Shown: positions 46,291-56,222 of the stretch, piece by piece
Position numbering within the stretch: position 1 is the stretch's first letter
Layout: every line of letters starts with the position of its first letter
Origin: Mugil cephalus
Taxonomy: Eukaryota; Chordata; Actinopteri; Mugiliformes; Mugilidae
Assembly (NCBI RefSeq): GCF_022458985.1
Contig: NC_061786.1
Coordinates: 20,772,974-20,836,973, forward strand
Direction: 5' to 3'
Length of the DNA stretch: 64,000 nucleotides
Program-made: the position numbers and the translations under genes
Notes under the pieces: generated by a model
What the model was told of the DNA's origin: nothing
What the model saw: only the letters and a program-made list of their open reading frames with translations
The model's database searches: none

Positions 46291-49200
46291 ATGTTTCTCT
46301 GTTTCTTGTTTGCAGTTTGTATATTATCCCCTCGTCACGTCTGCGGTGAGTACTGAGCAGTATTTTTCTTATCTTGTACGTATTTGTTGTGAAACGTCTG
46401 GTCTGTATTCAAAAGTTCAAGTCTCAGATAGTTTTAAACCAGTCTTGTATGAATATTGTTTTCTTTTCCATGCAGGATACACTTTAAGAGAAGAAGAAGA
46501 AGATTTCAACCAGGTCAGAAACAGTCGACACTACAAAGAGCACTTTACTTTTAAACTTTATGTGCTGAAAAACTCTAACATTATGCATAAATAATCTAAA
46601 GTTTAAGTACAAGAATCACGCAAAATTTCATAAACATTCATCAACCTCAACTAATTTGAGTTTGAACCTTTGACACGTAATTTAAATGTGTTTAATATGT
46701 TCAGCTGCCACTTATTCAATGCTTGATAACAGAGTTTTAAACTCCATTAATCTTCCTGTAACCTTTCATGTTGTGCAAAAGCAACATCTAGAACAGGTTT
46801 TCACTTAAGACTTTTAGGTCATTATCAGTCTTAAGAGTAGTTTTACTTCATTAAAACTTCTTTAGGGGCATTAAGAGAACAAAAGCAGACTAAATCCCTG
46901 ACATTAAACAAGCTTAGACAGGTTTAAAAACGAATATTTTGCAAGTTTCGGTTGCTCAAATATCCAGTCGAGTTTAATTCCAGCCAAAAATGCTTTGAAG
47001 TAGTTTCTTAAGAACATTATGTTGAGTAAAAGTTCATTCCAAATCCAGAAATACAGAGTGTGACTTAAAATTTTTTGTTCCCCTCAGTATTTTCTACATT
47101 TCTGCATAAAAATGATTCAAAACATCAGCGGATTTTTGCACAAGACGAAGAAAACCAGACCAGATAAATGACAGATCTGTGAGGTGCACCTCTATGAATA
47201 CAAGTTCACATCAAGGCCAAATTAGAGTCCATGTGTTTCCCATTAATGTAAAGAGTCTCAGCTTTTATTCGGTGCCTCAAGAAAATCGAGGACTTGTCTC
47301 GGTCTCAGTGATGCCGGTTACTTAGGCGTTACTCTAATCTGACCACTTTTTTCCAGTAACGAGAAATCTAATGTGTTACTATTTCCAAACCAGTAATCAG
47401 ATTTAAGTTACTTATCCAAGTCGCAGAAGAAGAAGCTAAACAGAGCTGGCAGAAGAACTACCTGAGGGATAGCGCCACCTATCTGCACCATAAGTAGCTC
47501 GCACATTATGTACGAGAATAAAAAAAGCTGAGCTATTATCCTTCTTGTTGTTGTTTGAAATGCTGGTCAGACACTTGTTTATTATATGACAGTGATGGTT
47601 TAACCAGAAAGGGGTCGATTAACATGGCATTAACCCGCTGACAAGACACATATCGCCACCTAGTGTGGAGGGGGAGGACATGTCCCCGTCAGTCGTTCGA
47701 TTTTCTCCGCTGCATGTAAACTAGGGACGATGAATTCTCTCTTTTTTCCTCTGCAGGATGTTTTAGGATCAGATTTTCTCCAGAGTCGCCTCCATCCTCT
47801 GTTTCACTGTCCTGACATGAGTCCGTCTCCCACCGTCCCCACGTCAGGTGAGGGTCAGAATATTCAACTTGAAGCAGATGTTTTTTTTTTGTCATGTACA
47901 TGAAATGTGAAAACAGTAAAATCTTCCTGTTAATCTTGTTGTTGTAGTTGAACGCGTGAAAGCTGCAGACGTCAAAGTGATCGCCGCTCTGGGAGACTCA
48001 CTAACTGTGAACCTTTACTGCTTTTAATTAATGAAATTTCCCTATAACTCCTTTGATCTACATTAAACTGAGTACGTTCTTATTGCAGACGGCCATCGGC
48101 GCCAACGGTTCGTCGATTCTCTCAGTACCAATTGAATTTCGTCAGCTCTCCTGGAGGTGAATCAGCTTCCTTTCACATAGTCTTGTGTATCATTGCATGC
48201 TTGTTTAGGACAAACCCGAAATAAATTGAATGCTGCTCATGAACATTTTGGAGCTCATTCATGGTGATGGTCTCGTTTAAAAGCCAAGACTCTATCACAA
48301 AAGTCAGAATCACTCTAAGTGGTTGTTGGGTTCACTTGAATTTCTTTGTTTTGAAAAAAATGTGTTGAATCCTGAATGATTTTGGTTGATTGAATGACTT
48401 TTATCAATGAAATCAGAAGAAAATGATACATTGCACCATGCAGCATTTACTCAAATGCAACTTGTGTATAATTTCAATTAAATTTTCAATTTATTTAAGC
48501 AGGGATAGAGTATATCAATGAACATTTCTTTCAAGAAACAAGAAAGGAAATGTAGATGCAACCAAGGGCTGATTTACACTGGTCGTCCCCCTCCCAGACG
48601 TTAATTATCATAGTTCCTAAAAACAAATAATACACAGAAAATATACAAGTTGCAATATAAAATACATAACACATCATGACATAATCTTATAGACACATAA
48701 TAGGGTTAGGGTCCCACCCACTGTGCACTGTACACAGGTACAATAATAACCAGATAATCACCTGTAATGTTAAGGTGACTGATTATATTATTAATGTTAT
48801 AGTTTGTTTGTTATTATTCTTTCCTTCAACACAGCATTGGAGGATATGGGACTTACCAAAATGTCATCACGCTGGCAAGTAAGAGTCAGATTTATGTTTT
48901 AATATTTGAAAACCACAACTTTATCTAAGGAGAATTAACTGTAACACTAAGATTAACCCAAAGCTCAAATGTCACTGGATATTCAAACTATTAGTTAACA
49001 CAGCTTCCGTTCTGCTTCTGCATCTTTTTCACTGATTTCTAGATATATTTAAACTCTTCAATCCCAAGCTGCTCGGTCCGTCCCCGGTTATGACGATGCA
49101 CGGCCGGCCTGCAACGATCAACGAGACCGGATTTAACTTCGCTGTCACCGGCCACAACACACTGTGAGACCCTTATGTCCACTCTTTGCACTGAAGCTAA

Positions 49201-52200
49201 AATATCTTCAAATTGTTTTTCCCCAAAGCTCAAAGATGAAAAGAATGACTTTATTTCGTCTTAACAGGAACATCTCTGAGCAGATAAGTCACATGATCGA
49301 CGCGTTCAGGTCTCATCCAGTAAGTCTGAGCGCTCATCGTTCTGCACGCAAGGCGACAACAGACTGAGCTGGACCTTCTCTTCCAGGGCTTGAACTTCCA
49401 GGAGGACTGGAAGGTGGTGACGATGCTGATCGGCATGAACGACGTCTGCGACTACTGTAAAAACAAAGTGAGGAGAGTTTGGTGTCAAGACGAGGGGAAA
49501 AGAGTCAGAACTAAAAGCTGAAAGTCTTGTTTTTTCAGGGGAGTTGTGTCCGCGTGCAGATCTCCACATTGCTGTTGGGTGTGGTTACAGGTGCAACAAA
49601 GCAGAGTTGCACCACGGCCCGAACACACCCAGCAGTGATGGATGCACGTGGTCTGTGGTGAAACTTTCAACTAGAGGATAATAAATATTACAAATATAGT
49701 GTTTTTGTCAAACAACTGCATGTGTGATGTATTAGGCCTATAAATGAACTTTTAAAAGATTGAATTAAGTGCACAGCCGTCGTAAAATGAAACTAAAACA
49801 CTAATCTTCACTTCTGCAGACTCTGTTCTCACCTGACAGTTTCATTCACCACATGACAGAAGCTCTGGACATGATGATGAATGAGGTGAGAGTCATCATG
49901 TTCTTGCAGTTCCCAGCCTTTGCACAACAAAATGACATTTATACTGCACTAAATGTGGGTTTTAGATTTATCTAGAAGGTGAAACGGCCTCAGTCAGAGG
50001 TTAGGTCCATTTTTAGAAGCTCTGCAGCTCTGTCACCGTGATGCATGCTTCATTTCTGAACCTGGTTATGTAACATTAGATGGTACAATGATAATAAGCT
50101 TCTCCGGTTTCTCTCCACTGTCTCTCAAGGAACATTATGTGAGAGAACTGCCTGGTAACATCAGAAGAAACTGGCTAAGATTTGACCAACAAACACTGGT
50201 GTCATGACACTTTGGAAAATATCAGAAAATGGGTCAGAACTCTCAGAAAATGTCCACTAGCAAGAAAACCATAAGAGACGACAATTTAAAAGGAGTTTCC
50301 TCATAAATACGACTCCATTTGATGCCAGCTGACCTTTGACCCTAACAAACATTATGTATGTTCTAGCTTCCATGTGAGAGGAAATAACTCTTCATACCAG
50401 CAGGTGGCAGTAGTCTGCATTCATCTTTCAAAAGGGGAAACAGGAAGAGCTACTGTTAGCTGGGTTAAGAAGCTACGAATAGCTATTATTATCTGAGAGC
50501 GCTACTGTTAGATTGGCGGCTACAAAGAGCTACTATTGGCTGGGAGGTTAGGAAGAGCTACAGTTATCTTGGCAGCTAGGAAGAGTTACTATTAGCTGGG
50601 AAGGGATAGGAAGAGGTACTACTAGATTTGAGGCTAGGAAGAGGTACTATTAGCTTGGATGCTAGGAAGGGTCACTGTTAGCTGGAAGGCAAAAGGGAGC
50701 CACTGTTAACTGGGAGGTTAGGAAGAGCAACTGTTAGCTTGGAGGCTACGAAAAGCTACTATTGGCTGAGAGGCTAGGAAGAGCTACTGTTAGCTGGGAG
50801 GCTAGGAAGAGCAACTGTTAGCTTGGAAGTTAGAAAGAGCAACTGTTAGCCTTGAGGCTAGGAAGAGCTACTGTTAGCTGGGAGGCTAGGAACAGCTACT
50901 GTTAGCTGGGAGGCTAGGAAGAGCTACTGTTAGCTGGGAGGCTAGAAAGAGCAACTGTTAGCTGGGAGGCCAGGAAGAGCTACTGTTAGCTGGGAGGCTA
51001 GGAACAGCTACTGTTAGCTGGGAGGCTAGGAAGAGCTACTGTTAACTGGGAGGCTAGGAAGAGCAACTGTTAGCTTGGAAGTTAGAAAGAGCAACTGTTA
51101 GCCTCGAGGCTAGGAAGAACTACTGTTAGCTGGGAGGCTAGGAACAACTACTGTTAGCTGGGAGGCTAGGAAGAGCTACTGTTAGCTGGGAGGCCAGGAA
51201 GAGCTCCAAACTGCCCTCCGTTTCTCTTCTCGTGCTCCGGTTCTCTAACTGAACATCCAATCAGAGCGATTTCTCGGATCAACTTGTTCCATCACTGGTT
51301 CAACTTGTAAAATCACCTGAAGCCGCCAAAAGAGGTTTGACTAGTGCCAACGCTGCAGGACACACCCCCACAAAAAAACTGTTTCACGCCACCTTGTTTA
51401 CAACCACTGTTTCTGTCGTTCCTCCACCTCCTCCGAACCACTCGGATTAGTTTAAATCTCAGATGTAATATGAGCTGCAGCTCTGCACAGACAGTGGCAG
51501 CTTTGAATCTACGTTGTCTCACGTTTGTTTGCACTTGTAATTCTTTTCTCTGAGATGCAGCCGTCAGAGCCGTCTTTCCTGATCCTCCTGATCCTCCTGA
51601 AAGCTGAGACTCTCAGTTTCTTTTCCAGCCCCTGTGCTTGTTGTTAGGGTTCAAAACAAACACGATGCAGTAAATGACATAAATGTAGTGTGTGAGTTTA
51701 CATATAATGTTCAGGGCTGTTTTTTAAGCTCTGGGTCTTCGCGTTCACGGTTTCTTCACCTATGACGCTTCCTTCTCTTTACGCTTTGTACTTAACCTAT
51801 GAGGTGTGACGGAAGATATTCAGTCTCCAAGTTAATAAACATTGACTTCTGGTTTCAGATCCCCAGGACGATCGTGAACGTGGTGCAGATTCTTTCCATG
51901 AAGCCGCTCAGGGAGGTTCAGAGACCGACTCTGGGCTGTCAGCTGCAAAAGTTACACATCATTTATTGTTTCCAAGCATCCTTAGACTGTTTTCAGAGAG
52001 TTTATCTTCGTCTGATCTCTCGGTTCCTGTAGATTATTAGTGTTTGCAGATAAACTTCACGAATAAACAGTCATTATCACATATAACAGCTACATTATAC
52101 TTTACTGTTTAACATCTTAAATCACTCAGCAGTTGAATTTCATCAATAAAATAAGTTGAGATTTTCTTTGTATATTTTCTCTCCTCTTTTTCAAAGGAGA

Positions 52201-53770
52201 TTCTGCTCTTGCCTCGTTCAACCTGAGGAAAACTCGGCCGAACTGAAGGAGCTGGTTGAGGTTAACTACAGACTCCAGGTGCGTGTTTTAAATGTGGTGA
52301 CGACTGGCGTTGTTTACGTTTTTGTAGGAAATCTACAGATGATTCATTCTACTTCCTACGTTGTTGTACTTTTCGCCATTTTTCCATTTAACCACAGCTT
52401 GGGGGAATTTCTTGGGATCATAGTAAGTTAAGAAAATGCATTAGCGACAAAACTTCCTCCCCCGTGATGCCATTGTTTTTCAAAAAGTGCACCGATTGCA
52501 ACATGATGCTGCCACCCCCGTGCTTCACAGTTGAGCCTTGATGTCATTCTCCTTGCAAACCCCGTCCTACCTTTTTCTCCAGACGTAATGGTGATAATTA
52601 TGTCTTTGTTTTCTCCTAACACATATGTATAACCTGAGTTTTTTATGGCTTTTTTGAAACACTGGATTCTTCCTTGCTGAGAGGCCTGTCAAAGTTTTAC
52701 TGCAAATAAAGATATTTTTGTACATGTATGTTAACTTCTGACCCACTGAAAGTGTTATAAAGTGAATTATGTTTACAAAACTGTCTTTACACTTTGTTGA
52801 GATGTTGGTCTTTGATGTGACCCAGGATTCATTTTAGTTTCAGATGCAAACTATCCAGAGACATTTATAATAACAACCTAAACTCCCCGCCAGTCATTTT
52901 AGAACTGGATTAAATGTTTTAGAGAAAGCCTACATGTCCACAAGCCTTTGTTTTTGCCTTGTTTTTCAAGAGACTCCATGACCTGGACACAGTCTGTGGT
53001 TAGTAACTCCCTCTGGTGGACAGATTTTTGAGTCGAGCACTAAAAAAACTAAATCGAGAGTTCCTCACTGTGAATGTCAACAGCTGCAGTCTTAAAATAA
53101 AAATAATGAATTGTGTGTTTTATCTGCAGAAGAGATTAGAGCAGCTTCTTCACAGCGGCCGGTTCTTCAAACATGACTTTGCTGTTGTTCTGCAGCCTTA
53201 TTTAGAGAAGGCTGAACCAGCTAGACTTCCTGTAAGACATGCATTTCTTGTTTGTACTTTTTTGGTGTGTTTATGTTTTTTTTTGCTTACTAATGCACTT
53301 CCTGTCAACTTCAGGACGGGAGTCTTGACCTGAGCTTCTTTGCTGCAGATTGTTTCCACTTCACAGTGAAGGGACACGAGGAGCTGGCGAAGGGCTTGTG
53401 GAACAACATGGTGAGGCTGCAAGAGGTGGCTCGCTTAACAAAATATGAAATCACAAAAAAAAAAAGAAAAGAACAAAAAAAAACAAAAAAAAAACGGTTG
53501 TTTTGCTCAGTTCCAGCCGGAGGGAGGCAAACAGCTGGTAAAGACGTTTTCAGAGCCGATGGAACTCATCTGTCCTCCGAAGGTACGACGCAACAGAAAA
53601 AAGATTTCAAGTATGTTTGTGATAAAAGCTGCTTTTATCAGCTTTCATTTCTCCAGGAGCATCCGTACATCTACACCAGACCTGAATCGTCCACCGCGTC
53701 CCTGAAACCTTCCTCCATCACGATGCTGATGGTCATGATGATAATGTATCTGCTCTCTGTATTTATTTGA
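46291..53770 (+). CDS. Phospholipase B1-like, single SGNH/GDSL lipase domain
   Basis: Sixteen exons: 46,291-46,345; 46,476-46,513; 47,757-47,847; 47,948-48,006; 48,089-48,156; 48,835-48,878; 49,043-49,163; 49,268-49,319; 49,387-49,467; 49,820-49,885; 51,859-51,950; 52,197-52,278; 53,130-53,231; 53,315-53,410; 53,511-53,582; 53,657-53,770. Sum 1,233 nt, 410 aa, in phase throughout. It begins with a signal peptide ([12 protein letters not shown]). SGNH blocks: GDSL with catalytic Ser79, GMND (191-194) and DCFH with Asp329/His332. It most resembles the fourth repeat of mammalian PLB1, a membrane glycoprotein that releases fatty acids from phospholipids and retinyl esters; mammalian PLB1 has four repeats (~1,460 aa), this has one. 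The C-terminus ends in a hydrophobic stretch, with no cytosolic tail, which looks like a GPI-anchor signal. Splice sites of exons 4 and 11 are weak. Confidence 0.92.
47270..47660. repeat. Interspersed repeats in plb1-like intron 2
   Basis: GGACTTGTCTCGGTCTCAG, then AGGCGTTACTCTAATCTGAC and CCAGTAACGAGAAATCTAA, match the 'gtaacgcgttac ... agtaacgagtaatct' type of fish repeat. CGCCACCTAGTGTGG near 47,654 is a further repeat fragment. Confidence 0.45.
50397..50410 (+). promoter_or_regulatory. CTCF-like motif in plb1-like intron 10
   Basis: CCAGCAGGTGGCAG fits the CTCF core (CC-[AG]-[CG]-[CT]-AG-[AG]-[GT]-GGC-[AG]-[CG]) at every position. It sits about 30 bp before the minisatellite below. Confidence 0.45.
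50437..51210 (+). repeat. 28-bp minisatellite in plb1-like intron 10
   Basis: About 27 copies of a 28-base unit built from GAGCTACTGTTAGCTGGG plus AGGCTAGGAA. The first third is more degenerate, and the copies from about 50,760 on are nearly identical. Higher-order repetition is visible: the pair TTGGAAGTTAGAAAGAGC plus GCC(T/C)..GAGG occurs near 50,822 and again near 51,075. It contains no exon. Confidence 0.9.
52420..52740 (-). mobile_element. Tc1-like transposon relic in plb1-like intron 12
   Basis: ATGATGCTGCCACCCCCGTG, GCTTCACAGTTGAG, CTTCCTTGCTGAGAGGCCTG and TTTACTGCAAATAAAGATA match the reverse-complement transposase text of a fish Tc1 subfamily. The frame is broken. Confidence 0.65.
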
Positions 53771-53874
53771 CTCCCGGGCTGGTTTAAGGAGTTTATTTCT
53801 CACTGAAATGACTTATCATATCTTATAATATCTTCTTTCTGTTTTCAAAGAAGTCAAAGTTCAGACCAGGACTC

Positions 53875-54430
53875 TAATCAGCCATAACATTATGTCTAAT
53901 AACATGTAAATCCTCCTTTTAGCCGCCAAAGCAGCCCTCGCTCAGTGAGGCCTGGGCTCCTCTAACAGTGTGCGCTGTGGTATCTGGCGCCAAAGATTTT
54001 TTTTAGCAACAAATCATTTAAGTCGCGCAGGTTTGTCCAGAAAAATCCCACAGATGCTGGACGGGATTGAGGTCTGGGAAATACAAAGCATTCCTGAACC
54101 GTTTCAGGGTCACTGCTATAAAAGGGCGTGCATGGAGTGCAGTGATGCTGTGATGTGTCAAAATACCATCCGCATGAATTTTCGGAGCACAGCGTCATGT
54201 GATGATGATTCTATCAGACCAGACCACCTACCTTCCATGTCTCTGTGGTCCAGGTCTGATGCTCATGTGTCCGTTGTAGCAGTTACTAACACATTTTTCC
54301 TGCATCTAACATCAATTTTGAGGACAAAATCTTGACTTGCTGCCTCATATAACTGACTAGGCGCCATAATAACCAGATAATCAGTGATATTCTCTTCATT
54401 TGTCATGATATTATGGGTGATTTCACCCAT
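53875..54430. mobile_element. Tc1-derived inverted-repeat element downstream of the plb1-like gene
   Basis: The left end AATCAGCCATAACATTATG and right end GTCATGATATTATGGGTGAT are inverted repeats. Internal phrases AATCCCACAGATGCTGGAC, CATTCCTGAACCGTTTCAG and CAGACCAGACCACCTACC are reverse-complement transposase text. It is a relic with deletions. It begins about 105 bp after the plb1-like stop, so the plb1-like 3' UTR may include it. Confidence 0.7.
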
Positions 54431-54974
54431 GCAAACCGGAAATACATAAATCTGCCCAGCAACCAAACTAAAAACAAGAATTTTGACGTTCAACCATAGT
54501 GAATCTCTTTGTTAGTCATAAAGTCTCTGAACTCTCATTTCTTTCCATTATGTTTTAAAAATGTCACCTGTATTTAAAATACTTACACAAATAAATGTAC
54601 ATTCACATGTACACTGCCAGTTTTATCTTTTCAGCTGCTTAAATATATAATAATTAAAAAAGAGATGAGATCTGCACATTGAATTCAGCTACATTCAGAT
54701 TAACAAACAAATGAATAAACTGAATCTCTATTATTTTTAACAGCTCTAATATCCCATGTTTACCAATTTGTCTAAAAAAATACTAGATACTAGGTTTTAA
54801 ATGTTATAACTTTAATAATCTGCTTGTATTTAATTACTATTTTTTTTATTTTACTAGATATAACATTTTGTTTTTATTTTATTTTATTTTATTTATTTTT
54901 ATTTTTTACTTTGCTGCACTACCGCGGCGTGGCCGCCGGGGGCAGCAGAGTTACTGTTTACAGCCAGAGAGCTG

Positions 54975-55808
54975 CTGGCCGTTAGTGGTGTGCGATTACC
55001 GCTATATTTGGTATCGATCCGATACCAATTAAATACAGAGTGAGTATCGACGATACGGATATCGAGACTTTTTAATAATTAAGGGGGGACGCGTCATCAT
55101 CATTAATCTGAATAAAAACAACACAGAAACATAACAAAATTATCAATTAAAAAATATATATTTTTTTTTAAATTCAGGCAGTTTATTCAGAAACTAGAAT
55201 ACGATTAAATAAAACTAATTATCCCCTTTCATTTCCCTTCTTTCTTTCTTTTGTATCGATCTCATTACACTGGCATCATATCATCAATATAATATATTTT
55301 AAACCTCTGTATAAGAATTAAACAAGCTGCCAGTTTACTGAAAATCTGAGCAAATTACATTAAAGAACAATCGATATAATTCTTTTTGGACCAGAGCGAG
55401 TGGTCTTCAGGTTAGAACTTGACAGAACGTGAACTTTGACAACAAATGTCACATTCTACACTGTCTATCATTTTCCATTTATATGTTTTTATTAAGAAAC
55501 AACAGCATGTTGACATGATCTACGTGTATACGCCTGTGATTGGCACTGTGATGTATTTTCACCCGGATATTGCCTCCTTCTCTGAATTAAAGGACCTTCC
55601 ATCACAGAGTTTCCCTGTTCTCCATCTTTGTCGCGCTTTTTTTTTACTTTATTAGAACTTATTACTTGAACTAATTAAACGCCGGTGATACTTCTTGTGA
55701 AAACAGACTTGGTATCGATATTTTCTGACGCAAAGATCGATTTTTTAAAAAACACACGTCTTGATCGGAAGTATCGATATTTGGATCGATCCGCCCACCA
55801 CTAGCGTG
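54975..55808. mobile_element. Inverted-repeat element with TATCGATC-rich ends
   Basis: The left end is TTAGTGGTGTGCGATTACC, then TTTGGTATCGATCC. The right end, reverse complemented, is CTAGTGGTGGGCGGATCGATCC with AAATATCGATAC. Both ends carry TATCGAT words over 60-90 bp. The interior is AT-rich with no frame. The pattern is common in fish and is usually attributed to non-autonomous DNA elements. It ends about 415 bp before the larp1-family start codon, at the edge of its promoter. Confidence 0.6.
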
Positions 55809-55974
55809 GAGCTGAAACCAGAGACTCACAGAGAGGAGGTCGCTGTAGTAGTTGTCCAAAAAAAAAAAAAAAAAAAAGTTACAAAAACTCGCAGGAAAAA
55901 CGATTCGTCTCGCGTCGTTTACATGGTGGACAACTACGGACTCGGGGGTAATTATTTGTTGATATGAACAATTC

Positions 55975-56222
55975 GCTCGGGGTGGGGAAAAACAGCCACA
56001 TTTAGCTCGGGCTCGCGGACTCGTGCTAACGGTTAGCTTACGGGGGGAGCTACTGGGCTAGCTGGCTAGCGAGGTCCAGCCCAAAAGTTGTTTACCCAGA
56101 GAAGTTGTGGATGTGGTCACCCCCCGAGATATTTTTCCCCCTAATTTTTCTCTGTGATAAGAGAGCAAGGACCAAATATTCACACTGGATTTAACACTGC
56201 GCGCTGTTAGGAAACTAGCAGA
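55975..56222 (+). promoter_or_regulatory. Promoter and 5' UTR of the LARP1-family gene
   Basis: A GC-rich stretch with CpGs (GCTCGGGCTCGCGGACTCG near 56,006) precedes the ATG at 56,223. The context before the start is GCAGAATGTC. No TATA box is seen in the proximal 200 bp. Confidence 0.4.

Noticed and set aside
54930-54950. CTCF-like CCGCCGGGGGCAGC
   Set aside because: One base short of the core spacing, with the central A of the AG step missing.
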